Of a stretch of DNA of 64,000 nucleotides, positions 25,169 to 33,980 are shown piece after piece. The DNA lies in NCBI GenBank assembly GCA_016714015.1, contig JADJNZ010000006.1, positions 310,001 through 374,000 of the forward strand, written 5' to 3'. The position numbers were made by a program, and so were the translations under genes. Positions within the stretch are counted from its first letter, which is position 1. The number at the start of each line of letters is the position of its first letter. The notes beneath the pieces are model-generated. The model was not told the DNA's origin and searched no databases. It worked only from the letters and a program-made list of their open reading frames with translations. This stretch comes from Gemmatimonadota bacterium (GTDB lineage: Bacteria; Gemmatimonadota; Gemmatimonadetes; Gemmatimonadales; Gemmatimonadaceae).

Positions 25169-26380
25169 TCAGCGCGCGGCGATCTCCCGCACACCCTCGA
25201 TCAGCCGGTCCACCTCGTCCTCGGTCGTGTAGCAGCATGCCCCGGCGCGGACGAGACCGTCCTGCGCGCGGCCGAGGAGCTCGACGATCGTCTGGGCGTA
25301 GAAGTCGCCGTGCGACGTGAAGACCGCACGGTCCACGAGCGCGCGCGTCACCGACTCGGCGTCGTGCCCCCGGACGGTGAAGGCGATCGTCGGCGTGCGC
25401 GGCTGGTCGGGGCCGGGCCCGTACCGGGTCACGCCGTCGATCGCACCCAGCCCGTCCCACAGGCGCGTGAAGAGCGCCATGCCCCGCTCGTGCAGATAGT
25501 GGAACGCGTGCGCGAGCTGCGCGCGACGGGTCGGCCCCTCGCCGATCGACGCGAGGAAGTCGACCGCCGCGCCGGCCCCGACGATCCCTTCGTGATTCTG
25601 CGTGCCGGTCTCGAACCGGTCGGGTGCCTCGTCGGGCGCCGGGGCGAGCTTGGGGACGTCGAGTCCCTGCAGCAGGGCATGCTTGGCGTAGATGATCCCG
25701 ATGTGCGGGCCATAGAACTTGTAGGCCGAGCACCCGAGGAAGTCGCAGTCGATCGCGCGCACGTCCACGAGCGCGTGCGGCGCGTAGTGGACGGCATCGA
25801 CGAAGCAGAGGGCGCCGACCGCATGGGCCATGCGCGCGGCCTCGGCCACGTCCGAGATCGTGCCGAGCGCATTGGAGCCAGCGCCGATCGCGAGGAGCTT
25901 CGTCCGCGGACCGAGCGCCGAACGCAGCGACGCCAGGTCGAGCTGACCGCGCGCGACATCGACCGACACCCGCCGGATGGTGATGCCCCGCTCGCGTTCG
26001 ATCGCCCGCCAAGGCGCCACGTTCGCGTGGTGGTCGAGGTCGGTCACCACGACCTCGTCCCCCGGCCCCCACCCCCGCCCCAGCGCGCGCGCGAGATGGA
26101 AGGTCCCCGTGGTCATGTTGTTCGCGAACGCGACCTCGTTGGGTGCCGCGTTGAGGAACTCCGCGACCGCGGTCCGCGCCGCGAGCAACATCGCGTCGGT
26201 CTCGGCGCTCGTCGGGTACGCCCAGTGCGTGTTGGCGTTGTGGTGCAGCAGGTAGTCCGCCATCGCATCGACGACCGACTGCGGGACCTGCGTGCCACCC
26301 GGACCGTCGAAGTAGGCGACCGGAAGCCCGCGGTGGTGCCGTTGGAGGGCCGGGAAGCGCGCGCGGATGCGGTTCAGCAC
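25169..26380 (-). CDS. Cysteine-desulfurase-like class V aminotransferase
   Basis: The 403-residue PLP enzyme belongs to the class V aminotransferase superfamily, in the subgroup of cysteine-desulfurase-like proteins (VC1184 type). The Schiff-base lysine is K221 in GCSAYKFYGPHIG; D195 in FVDAVHYAPH contacts the PLP ring nitrogen. NMTTGTFHLARALGRGW and LDHHANVAPW are conserved blocks. No obvious active-site cysteine loop of the NifS/SufS type is apparent, so true desulfurase activity is uncertain. The dehydrogenase gene ends four bases before this start, forming a two-gene operon. Confidence 0.9.
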   Translation of the reverse strand: MLNRIRARFPALQRHHRGLPVAYFDGPGGTQVPQSVVDAMADYLLHHNANTHWAYPTSAETDAMLLAARTAVAEFLNAAPNEVAFANNMTTGTFHLARALGRGWGPGDEVVVTDLDHHANVAPWRAIERERGITIRRVSVDVARGQLDLASLRSALGPRTKLLAIGAGSNALGTISDVAEAARMAHAVGALCFVDAVHYAPHALVDVRAIDCDFLGCSAYKFYGPHIGIIYAKHALLQGLDVPKLAPAPDEAPDRFETGTQNHEGIVGAGAAVDFLASIGEGPTRRAQLAHAFHYLHERGMALFTRLWDGLGAIDGVTRYGPGPDQPRTPTIAFTVRGHDAESVTRALVDRAVFTSHGDFYAQTIVELLGRAQDGLVRAGACCYTTEDEVDRLIEGVREIAAR

Positions 26381-26384
26381 GGGT

Positions 26385-27281
26385 TCAATCCTTGGCGATG
26401 GTGACGCCGGTGAGCTGCTCCACCCACTTCACGACCTCGACATGGTCGGCCTCCTCGCCCATCGCGAGGTGCGCGGCGCGGAAGAGGTCGGCGGTGAGCT
26501 GCAGGAGCGGCGCGGGGACCTGCTGCTCGCGCGCCACCTGGGCGGCGATGCCGATGTCCTTGTCGAGGAGCCCGAGACGGAAGGTGCGGGGGAAGGCGCG
26601 GGTGAGGACGCGTTCGGGGAAGAGATTCATCGACGCGTTGGAGCGACCGCTCGAGGTGTTGATCACGTCGAGGGCGACCGCCGGATCGACACCGGCCTTG
26701 CGCAACGCGGCGAGCCCTTCGGCGAGCGACCAGAGATGGATCGCGAGCAAGCCGTTGTTCACCGCCTTCACGGCATCGCCGGCGCCCACCGCGCCACAGT
26801 GGACGATCTTCTTGCCGAACACCTCGAGCACCGGCCGGACGCGCGCGAGGAGCGCCGCATCGCCGCCGACCATGACGGTGAGCGCCGCCGCCTCCGCGCC
26901 CACGACTCCCCCGGAGACAGGCGCATCAAGGAATCCGACGCCGCGCGCGGCGAGCGCGGCCGCGATGCGCTGCGAGCCGGCGGGATCACCCGAGGTGCAA
27001 TCGACGAGCGTCGCCCCGGACGCGAGGCCGGCGAGGAGCCCGTCGGCACCGTCGAGAAGCCGCTCGACGTCCGACGAGACCGGGAAGCAGGTGATCACGA
27101 CATCGGCACCGCGCGCCGCGTCGGCCGGTGTGGCGGCATGGACGACACCATGTTCGGCGGCGAAGGCCGCGGCCCGCGCGGCGGTGCGGTTCCAGACGCG
27201 CAAGCCGAGCGGCGCCCGCGCGAGATGCTTGGCCATGGGCGTGCCGATCGCGCCGAGCCCGAGGAATGCGACGGTGGTCAT
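26385..27281 (-). CDS. NAD(P)-dependent beta-hydroxyacid dehydrogenase (3-hydroxyisobutyrate dehydrogenase family)
   Basis: The 298-residue enzyme has an N-terminal Rossmann fold with GLGAIG at residues 8-13, the substrate-binding block DAPVSGG at 119-125 and the catalytic lysine K172 in DAVKAVNNGL with the conserved asparagines N175/N176. The family includes 3-hydroxyisobutyrate dehydrogenase, tartronate semialdehyde reductase and glyoxylate/succinic semialdehyde reductases; which substrate is used cannot be decided. It is the first gene of an operon with the class V aminotransferase and is transcribed away from the HMA gene. Confidence 0.92.
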   Translation of the reverse strand: MTTVAFLGLGAIGTPMAKHLARAPLGLRVWNRTAARAAAFAAEHGVVHAATPADAARGADVVITCFPVSSDVERLLDGADGLLAGLASGATLVDCTSGDPAGSQRIAAALAARGVGFLDAPVSGGVVGAEAAALTVMVGGDAALLARVRPVLEVFGKKIVHCGAVGAGDAVKAVNNGLLAIHLWSLAEGLAALRKAGVDPAVALDVINTSSGRSNASMNLFPERVLTRAFPRTFRLGLLDKDIGIAAQVAREQQVPAPLLQLTADLFRAAHLAMGEEADHVEVVKWVEQLTGVTIAKD

Positions 27282-27317
27282 GCCCCACAAGCTCGCCGGG
27301 TCCGGTCGTTCCCCGCA

Positions 27318-27327
27318 ATGGTAGATT
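27318..27327. promoter_or_regulatory. Overlapping divergent -10-like boxes
   Basis: On the plus strand TAGATT (27322-27327) lies six bases before the HMA gene ATG at 27334. On the minus strand TACCAT (27323-27318) faces the dehydrogenase gene, about 36 bases from its ATG. The two hexamers share two base pairs, the layout of a bidirectional promoter. Confidence 0.4.
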
Positions 27328-27333
27328 GCGCGC

Positions 27334-27564
27334 ATGCGACTCGAGGTGACGATCGACGGGATGCTGGCCGTGCACGCGAAGCACGCGGTGTTCATGGCCC
27401 TCGCGGCGGTGGAGGGGATCACGCGCGCGGAGGTGGAGCTCGGCCGCGCTGAGCTCACGCTCGCGGAGGGCGCATCGCACTCGGCGATCCGCGCGGCGAT
27501 CGCCGACGCCGGCTTCGCAGTGACCGCGATCCGCATCCTGCCGCGCACATTGCCGACGATCTAG
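27334..27564 (+). CDS. HMA-fold (heavy-metal-associated-like) protein lacking the metal-binding cysteines
   Basis: The 76-residue protein has the beta-alpha-beta-beta-alpha-beta pattern of CopZ/HMA domains: RLEVTIDGM, then the helix AVHAKHAVFMALAAVEGI, strands RAEVELGRAELTLAE, helix HSAIRAAIADAGF and strand AVTAIRIL. The position where metal-binding HMA domains carry CxxC after GM reads LAVHAKH, with no cysteine anywhere in the protein. It may bind a different ligand (two histidines are present) or act in protein contact. It has a leaderless-type promoter box and a strong terminator hairpin after it. Confidence 0.8.
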   Translation: MRLEVTIDGMLAVHAKHAVFMALAAVEGITRAEVELGRAELTLAEGASHSAIRAAIADAGFAVTAIRILPRTLPTI

Positions 27565-27586
27565 GCGTTCGCGTGACGCAACGGCA

Positions 27587-27624
27587 GCGCGCCGGCGGAT
27601 CCCTTGCGGGTCCCGCCGGCGCGC
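27587..27624 (+). terminator. Hairpin terminator after the HMA gene
   Basis: A 12-bp perfect GC-rich stem (27587-27598 with 27613-27624) begins 22 bases after the stop codon; the downstream flank reads TTGCCC without a T-run. Confidence 0.6.
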
Positions 27625-27792
27625 TTGCCCTGGTGCTGTGGTGTTGCTGTTGTCGTTCGGCCTCCGACGAGGAGCGGACAGGGGGCCGGCCGGCCCCCCA
27701 CCAGCACCGACCCGCACCCCACTGTCAACTCTTCGTCGGACCCTTCACGTTCTCTGACACGAGGTACGGGAAAAGGGTTTACGGGGTTTCAG

Positions 27793-27827
27793 GGCAGAAG
27801 GCAGAAGGCAGAATGAAGAAGGAAGAA
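27793..27827 (+). repeat. Heptamer tandem repeat GGCAGAA
   Basis: Three exact copies of GGCAGAA (27793-27813) are followed by two degenerate copies, TGAAGAA and GGAAGAA. The tract is purine-rich on the plus strand and very different in base composition from the flanking DNA. Confidence 0.8.
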
Positions 27828-27948
27828 GCCTGGCGTCGGGTGTCCGAGCACCGGAACTCGTCGCCGAGCGCGGTGTAGCCGCGGACCGGCACCACCCTCG
27901 CATCCGGCATCGTCGAGCGTTCCCCCTTCCTCCTTCTCCCTTGTCCCC

Positions 27949-30501
27949 TTACCGCGCCCACCAGTAGGACGCCTTCACCAGCAGCGTGTTGTCCGAGCGC
28001 GAGCGGAACAGGTCCGCGTAGTCCCGTCCGATGTCGAACGTGCCCGGGTTCCGGTCGAACTGCCCGCGGCCCTGTTGCCAGACCAGGAAGAGCACCGAAC
28101 CGGGTCGGTACTCCCACCGCACGACCGTGTTGGACCGGAACTGCTTCACGTTGAAGTCCTCCACCGTGCCGGCGAACGGCAGGAAGCGGTCGGCGTAGCG
28201 CGCGGCCCTCGGGTCGGCGAGTTCGCGCAGGTTCGAGTAGTCGCCCGCGGTGATGAACGGTTGCGCATACAGCTGCACCGAGAGGCGCGGCGTGACCGTG
28301 TAGTCGAACCGGGCCGTGATCGCGCTCGTGCGCTGCTGCATCCGCGCGAACGTGTAGTGCGTGCCCGCCGAGTCGACGGGGTTCCCCACCCACTGCGCGT
28401 CGTAGTTGCCGGCGCTCAGGTTGAGCGAGACCTCGGCCTGCATGCGGCTCGCCACGCGGAAGCTCACCGACGGGTCGACGCCCCACTCGGTGGTCCCGGA
28501 GACGTCCTTGAACACGTAGTACCCCTGCATCACGAACGTCGCCGCCTTGCGCTCGTCGGACTGGAAGCCGAGCCAGACGTTCTGCCGCTGGTTGCGCCGC
28601 AGCGCCGGTCCCCCGCGCGCCGCGCGATCGTCGTATGACTCGCCGATCGCGTTCACGTTGAAGCCGGTCCAGAACCACCACTGGTTGGGGAGCTCGCCGT
28701 TCAGGTTGATGTTCGCCCCCGAGTTGAGCTTGAGCCCCTCGGTGTTCCAGTCGTTCCACTGATTCACGTTGACGAACAGGCGGCGATAGTACTTCGTCGG
28801 CTCCTGGAGCTGGAGCCCGAACCAGTTGCCGTTGTTCGTGACGTCGGCGCGCGTGAGGAAACCGGCGTCGTTGATCTCGTAGCCCGCACTCGTCGACGAG
28901 ACGCCGGTGCTGAAGCGCGTGATGCCGCCGCCCGTCTTGCCGACGTTCACCGCGACGCGTGTGCCGGCGAGCGAGGTCGCGTCCGGATCGACGTCGAGGC
29001 GCGAGTCGGGGCGCTGGAAGAGGTGCACATTGCTCTGCTGCGTCGCGAGGATCGACGTCGCGCTGCCGGCGACGCGGCTCGCCACCGCGGAGCCGCTCAC
29101 CTGGTAGTTGTTCCGCCAGAAGCGGTGTCGCGCGTCGACGCCGAGCGCGTAGGCGCTCTCGCGCAGGTACTCGCGCGAGTCACCGTCGAGCGACCGGTTG
29201 GTCGCCGTAAGCATGAGGCCAATGCCCGAGTTGCCCTCGGCGAAGTCCTGTTGCAGCCGGGTGACGAGGTAGTTGGTCTGCGGTTCGATCGTCGCGCCGC
29301 CGGCGCCGGTCTCGCGCTCCGTCACGGCATTGAGGAACCCGACGTTGAGGCCGCCCGCGGTGCGCCCGGTGAGCTTGGCCGCGCCGAGGATCGTGCTGTT
29401 GTTCGGGTTGTCCTGGTCGTAGTAGCGGCCGCCCAGCTGCGGACCGCGCCCGATGCGGCGCGAGTAGAAGAGCGCGTTGGAGACGTTGCCGTTCCCGCCG
29501 CCCTGCCCGGCGAAGTTGAAGATGCCCGCGCCCTCGAGGAAGAACGGACGCCGTTCCTCGAAGAACTGCTCGAACGCCGAGAGGTTGAGCACCGCCGGGT
29601 CGGCCTCGACCTGCCCGAAGTCCGGGTTCACCGTCCCGTCGAGCGTGAGGTTCGACGTAAGCCCGTACTTCACGTCCGCGCCGAAGGCGAAGCTCTGCTG
29701 GCGTTCGAACGCGTTCCCCACCGGCCGCGGCGCATTCGTTGCCACCGTGTACGGGAGCACCTCGAGCCGACGCGGCGGGCTGATGCCGTCGAACCCGGAC
29801 ACTTCGCCCCACTGGGACACGAGCCCGGTCTGGCTGCGCCGGAAGAGCGGCCACGAGATGCGCTCGTTGAACCGCGCGATGTCGCGCCAGACGGCGAACC
29901 CGAAGGTGTGCGTCGCCGCCTCCGGGAAGCGGAGCTGGCCGAACGGGATCCGGTACTCGGCGGTCCATCCGAGCGAGTCCTTCGCCGTCACCACGTCCCA
30001 GACGCCGTCCCACGACGCATCCTCGTTGCCGTCGCCGGAGATGTAGAAGTCGCGCTTCACCCCGAGCGGATTCACCGAGAACCGGAAGCCGGTGCGCCGG
30101 TCGTGGTAGGCATCGACCATCAGGTGCACGTAGTCGCTCTGCGTGCGCTGGTCGCGCCGCGAGAGGAAGGCCATGACCGAGTCCGGCGCGGGATCGAAGG
30201 CCCGGACGAAGACGTAGAGGTAGCGCGCGTCGTAGCCGACCTTGGCCTCGGTGCGGAAGCGCGGGTCACCGTCCTCCACGGGATCGTGCTGCCGGAACTG
30301 CGTGATGGCGGGGGCGAGCAACCAGATGGCGTCGTCGTCCCGGCCGTCGATGACGGGGGCGGTCGTGGCGCGTGCGGCGGTGGCCGACGTCGCGGTCGGC
30401 GCGGGAACGGCGCGAGCTCCGGGATCGAGGGAGAGGACCGGACGCACGGGGTCCGGGCCCAGCGCGACGGATGTCTGCAGGGCGAGCGCGAGCAGCAACA
30501 T
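27949..30501 (-). CDS. DUF5916 outer-membrane protein with N-terminal CBM9-like domain
   Basis: The 850-residue protein has a short hydrophobic signal (LLLALALQTSVALG). Residues about 48-205 form a carbohydrate-binding family 9-like domain (PVIDGRDDDAIWLLAPAI, KVGYDARYLYVFVRAFD, FRFSVNPLGVKRDF, WTAEYRIPFGQLRF). The remainder is the DUF5916 beta-barrel region with many aromatic-rich strands and the NFAGQGGGNGNVSNALFYSRRIGRG block. Members are thought to reside in the outer membrane of proteobacteria, Bacteroidota and Gemmatimonadota; a role in glycan or TonB-linked uptake is only suspected. The C-terminus KASYWWAR fits a barrel end. Confidence 0.88.
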   Translation of the reverse strand: MLLLALALQTSVALGPDPVRPVLSLDPGARAVPAPTATSATAARATTAPVIDGRDDDAIWLLAPAITQFRQHDPVEDGDPRFRTEAKVGYDARYLYVFVRAFDPAPDSVMAFLSRRDQRTQSDYVHLMVDAYHDRRTGFRFSVNPLGVKRDFYISGDGNEDASWDGVWDVVTAKDSLGWTAEYRIPFGQLRFPEAATHTFGFAVWRDIARFNERISWPLFRRSQTGLVSQWGEVSGFDGISPPRRLEVLPYTVATNAPRPVGNAFERQQSFAFGADVKYGLTSNLTLDGTVNPDFGQVEADPAVLNLSAFEQFFEERRPFFLEGAGIFNFAGQGGGNGNVSNALFYSRRIGRGPQLGGRYYDQDNPNNSTILGAAKLTGRTAGGLNVGFLNAVTERETGAGGATIEPQTNYLVTRLQQDFAEGNSGIGLMLTATNRSLDGDSREYLRESAYALGVDARHRFWRNNYQVSGSAVASRVAGSATSILATQQSNVHLFQRPDSRLDVDPDATSLAGTRVAVNVGKTGGGITRFSTGVSSTSAGYEINDAGFLTRADVTNNGNWFGLQLQEPTKYYRRLFVNVNQWNDWNTEGLKLNSGANINLNGELPNQWWFWTGFNVNAIGESYDDRAARGGPALRRNQRQNVWLGFQSDERKAATFVMQGYYVFKDVSGTTEWGVDPSVSFRVASRMQAEVSLNLSAGNYDAQWVGNPVDSAGTHYTFARMQQRTSAITARFDYTVTPRLSVQLYAQPFITAGDYSNLRELADPRAARYADRFLPFAGTVEDFNVKQFRSNTVVRWEYRPGSVLFLVWQQGRGQFDRNPGTFDIGRDYADLFRSRSDNTLLVKASYWWAR

Positions 30502-30733
30502 GGTGCGGTCCGGGGTTGGGGTCCCGGTGGGGGTCGAGCGCCGCGCCGCCTGCGCTCTGCAGACGATACGCGTCGTTCGTTCAGGGGTTTCGACAGCGCC
30601 CGGCGGCGAAGCGTTGCGTGAGTCCTTTCGCCACGCGCGCGCTTGTTGGGCGCCCCGCGGACCCGTTAGCTTCGGGACACTTCGCTATGGTACGCGCGCG
30701 CGCGTACACCTTCGTCACCCGGGGAGGCACCCC

Positions 30734-32149
30734 GTGAGCCCGGATCAGCGCGAGAAGGAGCGGTCGGTCGCGGCGCTGGTGGCGCCCGACATCCTCGACC
30801 TCCTCGAGACGGAGCCGGGGAGCATCGCCGCCGAGACGGAGGAGCTGCACCCGGCCGACCTCGCCGACGTCGCCGAGCTCATCCCGCGCGAGCTGGTCTC
30901 GCTGCTGCTGACCTCGCTGCCGCGCGAGCGCGCTGCCTCCGTCCTCGAGTACGTCGACGACGACCTCCGCGCCGAGATCCTCGAGGCGATGGACCCGGAC
31001 GTCGCCGCCGGGCTCCTGTCGGGCATGACGCCGGACGAGCGCGCCGACGCGCTCGACGAGATGGACGAGGAGGCGGCCGACGAGATCCTCGAGGAGCTCC
31101 CGGAACGCGAGCGCGCCGAGACCGAGCGGCTCCTGCAGTACGAGCCGGACACCGCCGGTGGCCTGATGACGACCGAGTTCGTCTCGGTCCCGGGTTCGCA
31201 GACGGTCGAGGAGGCACTCGTGGCCGTCCGCGCCATCGCCCGCGCCGGGCGTCGCGAGGCGATGGGCACGGTCTATGTCGTCGACGGGCGCGGGGTGCTC
31301 TCCGGCGTGCTCTCGCTCCGCGAACTCCTCGCCGCCCCGGAGGGGGCGCGGATCAGCGACATCGCCTGGTCGGAGGTCGTCACCGTCCAGGCGACCGCCG
31401 ACCGCGAGGAGGTCGCGCAGCTGACCTCCAACTACGACCTCGTCGCCGTCCCCGTCGTCGACGCCGACAGCCGGCTGCTCGGCGTCATCACGGTCGACGA
31501 CGTCATCGACGTCATCCAGGAGGAGCAGACCGAGGACGTGCAGAAGTTCGGCGGCTTGGAGGCCCTCGAGGACCCGTACCTCCAGTCGTCCATCGGCGAC
31601 CTGCTCAAGAAGCGCTCGCCGTGGCTCCTGGTGCTCTTCGTCGGGCAGATGTTCACCGCCGCGGCGATGGGCTACTTCCAGAGCGAGATCGATGCCGCGA
31701 CGGTCCTCGCGCTCTTCGTGCCGCTGGTGATCAGCTCCGGCGGCAACTCGGGGTCGCAGGCGACGTCGCTCATCATCCGCGCGCTCGCGCTGCAGGAACT
31801 CACCGCCCGCGACTGGTTCCGCGTGATGGGCCGCGAGCTGTTCATCGGGCTCATCCTCGGGCTCATGCTCGGACTCGTCGGCCTGCTGCGCGTCGTCGCC
31901 TGGCAGTGGATGGGGATCTCGCAGTTCGGTGAGCACTACGTGCTCCTCGCCACGACGGTCGGCGCGACGGTCGTCGGCGTCGTGCTGTTCGGCACGCTCA
32001 CCGGCGCGATGCTGCCGTTCTTCCTCAAGCGCCTCGGCTTCGACCCCGCGAGCGCATCGGCGCCGCTGGTCGCGACGCTCGTCGACGTGACGGGCGTGGT
32101 GCTCTACTTCACCATCGCCCTGCTCCTGCTCCGCGGCACGCTCCTGTGA
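30734..32149 (+). CDS. mgtE: Magnesium transporter MgtE
   Basis: The 471-residue protein has the standard MgtE order: an acidic helical N-domain (residues about 15-125, with repeats such as MDPDVAAGLLSGMTPDERADALDEM), a CBS domain pair (about 130-255), the plug/connecting helix and five membrane helices. The pore signature VPLVISSGGNSGSQATSL is intact. It is a Mg2+-gated channel for Mg2+ uptake in the inner membrane. The GTG at 30734 is chosen because GGGGAGG lies seven bases before it; the longer open frame has no ribosome site. No Mg2+ riboswitch is visible in the 232-base divergent gap. Confidence 0.95.
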   Translation: MSPDQREKERSVAALVAPDILDLLETEPGSIAAETEELHPADLADVAELIPRELVSLLLTSLPRERAASVLEYVDDDLRAEILEAMDPDVAAGLLSGMTPDERADALDEMDEEAADEILEELPERERAETERLLQYEPDTAGGLMTTEFVSVPGSQTVEEALVAVRAIARAGRREAMGTVYVVDGRGVLSGVLSLRELLAAPEGARISDIAWSEVVTVQATADREEVAQLTSNYDLVAVPVVDADSRLLGVITVDDVIDVIQEEQTEDVQKFGGLEALEDPYLQSSIGDLLKKRSPWLLVLFVGQMFTAAAMGYFQSEIDAATVLALFVPLVISSGGNSGSQATSLIIRALALQELTARDWFRVMGRELFIGLILGLMLGLVGLLRVVAWQWMGISQFGEHYVLLATTVGATVVGVVLFGTLTGAMLPFFLKRLGFDPASASAPLVATLVDVTGVVLYFTIALLLLRGTLL

Positions 32150-33078
32150 CGGCCGCCGGTCCCGAGGGCGAGCGCCCGGGCGCGCCCGCCGAGCCGCGCG
32201 CCGTGGGACTGGTGCTCCTCGCCGCCTGTGCCTTCGGGTCGCTCTCCATCGGCGTCACGCTCGCCTCGCGGGCGGGCGTCTCGCTCATCGCCCTGATGAG
32301 CTGGCGCTACGCGCTCGCCGCGCCCTTGCTCGTCCTCGCGGCGGGCGGTCTCGCGCGGGTCCGCGTCGCGCCCGCGCGCGCGATGGCACTGCTGCTCCTC
32401 GGCGGCGGCGGACAGACGCTCATCACCTACTTCAGCTTCTCGTCGCTCGAGTGGCTCTCGGCGGCGCAGCTCGGCTTCCTCTTCTATACGTACCCGGCCT
32501 GGGTCGCGCTCTTCGCCGCCCTCGCGGGAACCGAGGCGCTCACGCCGGTGCGCGTCGCCGCCCTCGGCCTCGCCCTCGCCGGGATCGCGCTCATGGTCGG
32601 CACGCCCTGGACCGCGGCGCTTCCACTCCCCGGCGTGCTACGCGCGCTGGGCAGCGCGGTGCTGTATGCCGGCTACATCCCGTTGCTCCACCGGATGCGG
32701 GGCGAGCTCAGCGCGGCGGTCGCGTCGGCCTGGGTGATCAGCGGCGCGGCGATCGTCTTCACCGGCTGGTCACTCGCCCGTGGTGACCTCGTCACGGGCA
32801 TGTCACCGGCGATGTGGGGGATCGCGATCGGCGCGTCGGTGGTCTCGACCGTCGTGGCCTTCATCACGTTCCTGCGCGGGCTCGCCGCCCTCGGCGCGGT
32901 GCGCACGGCGATACTTTCCACCGTGGAACCGTTCTGGACGGCGCTCCTCGCGGCCCTCGTGCTCGCGCAGCCGCTCACGCGCTCCACGCTGCTCGGCGGA
33001 TTCGTGATCGTCATCGCCATCCTGCTGCTGCAGCGCACGCCACATCCCGCGATCCCCGACGCCCCTCCCCCCGAGTGA
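32146..33078 (+). CDS. EamA/DMT family transporter, first of a tandem pair
   Basis: The 310-residue inner-membrane protein has ten predicted helices in two EamA repeats. Conserved motifs include LGFLFYTYPAWVALFA after helix 4 and AVRTAILSTVEPFWTALLA near the end, both typical of the drug/metabolite exporter branch. The GTG start overlaps the MgtE stop (GTGA). The substrate is unknown; amino-acid or metabolite export is common in the family. It is paralogous to the next gene. Confidence 0.9.
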   Translation: MTAAGPEGERPGAPAEPRAVGLVLLAACAFGSLSIGVTLASRAGVSLIALMSWRYALAAPLLVLAAGGLARVRVAPARAMALLLLGGGGQTLITYFSFSSLEWLSAAQLGFLFYTYPAWVALFAALAGTEALTPVRVAALGLALAGIALMVGTPWTAALPLPGVLRALGSAVLYAGYIPLLHRMRGELSAAVASAWVISGAAIVFTGWSLARGDLVTGMSPAMWGIAIGASVVSTVVAFITFLRGLAALGAVRTAILSTVEPFWTALLAALVLAQPLTRSTLLGGFVIVIAILLLQRTPHPAIPDAPPPE

Positions 33079-33980
33079 TGAGCACCGCGACCCCGCGCCC
33101 CGATGCCGGCCAGCTCTCCGCCGGCACGGCCTATACCCTCGTGGCGGCTGCCGGCTTCGCCGCCGTCAGCATCTTCACGACCAAGGCGATCGCCACCGGC
33201 CTCACGCTCGCGACGGTGCTGGCGTGGCGCTTCGTGATCGCCGCGGCGGTGCTCACCACGTTCGTCGGCGCGCGCCGATATCCGCGCATCCCGCCGAACG
33301 AGATGCTGAAGTTCGTCGCCATCGGCGGCTTCGGGCAGGCGCTGCTCATCTACCTCGCGCTCTCGGCCCTCGCCTACATCCCGGTCGCGACGCTCGCCTT
33401 CCTCTTCTATACGTATCCCGCGTGGGTCGCCCTGACGCAGACGGTGCGCGGCGCCGAACGGCTCGACCGCCGCCGCGCGCTCGCGCTGGTGCTCTCGTTC
33501 GGCGGCATCGGCGTGATGGTCGGCATGCCGGGGGCCGGCACCATCGACTGGCGCGGCGTCGCGCTCGCCCTCGGGGCGGCGATCGTCTACGGCATCTACA
33601 TCCCGGTGATGCGCCACCTGCAGGCCGATCATCCCGTACCGCCCACGAGCGCGTACGGGAAGATCGGCGCGGCACTGGCGTTCCTCGTGATGAGCGTCGC
33701 GCAGCAGTCGTTCACCTACCGGCTCACGCCGGAGGCCTGGCTGACCATCGGCGCGCTCGCGGTGTTCTCGACCGTCCTGCCAGGGGTCCTCTTCACCATG
33801 GGACTCGTGCGGCTCGGACCGGTGCGCACTGCGATCGTCTCGACGGTGGAGCCGTTCCTCACCGCCCTGCTCGGCGTGCTCGTGCTGTCGCAGTCGCTCA
33901 CCGTGCCGACGCTCGTGGGGGGCGCGCTCGTGGTGTCCGCGGTGGTCGTGCTGCAGTTCAAGCGTGAGCGGGTTGCCTGA
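33078..33980 (+). CDS. EamA/DMT family transporter, second of a tandem pair
   Basis: The 300-residue protein also has ten helices and repeats the landmark blocks of its neighbour: LAFLFYTYPAWVALTQ and PVRTAIVSTVEPFLTALLG. The pair is a tandem duplication; overlapping TGATG translation makes equal expression likely, and a heterodimeric or two-substrate function is possible but not shown. Its 3' end overlaps the convergent acyl-CoA dehydrogenase gene by 23 bases. Confidence 0.9.
   Translation: MSTATPRPDAGQLSAGTAYTLVAAAGFAAVSIFTTKAIATGLTLATVLAWRFVIAAAVLTTFVGARRYPRIPPNEMLKFVAIGGFGQALLIYLALSALAYIPVATLAFLFYTYPAWVALTQTVRGAERLDRRRALALVLSFGGIGVMVGMPGAGTIDWRGVALALGAAIVYGIYIPVMRHLQADHPVPPTSAYGKIGAALAFLVMSVAQQSFTYRLTPEAWLTIGALAVFSTVLPGVLFTMGLVRLGPVRTAIVSTVEPFLTALLGVLVLSQSLTVPTLVGGALVVSAVVVLQFKRERVA

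Larger units (their letters stand above)
27565..27948. other. 384-bp intergenic region without a gene
   Basis: Between the convergent HMA gene and DUF5916 gene I see a terminator hairpin (27587-27624), a GC palindromic patch around 27685-27700, a purine-rich heptamer repeat (27793-27827) and a pyrimidine-rich tract (about 27918-27950) ending at the DUF5916 stop. Short open frames here lack ribosome sites and family features. No RNA gene is recognised. Confidence 0.6.

Noticed and set aside
30502..30733. Mg2+-sensing riboswitch (M-box or mgtA-type) before mgtE
   Set aside because: No conserved core or paired helices of those RNAs were found; only an 18-base CG-rich palindrome (30690-30707) is present.
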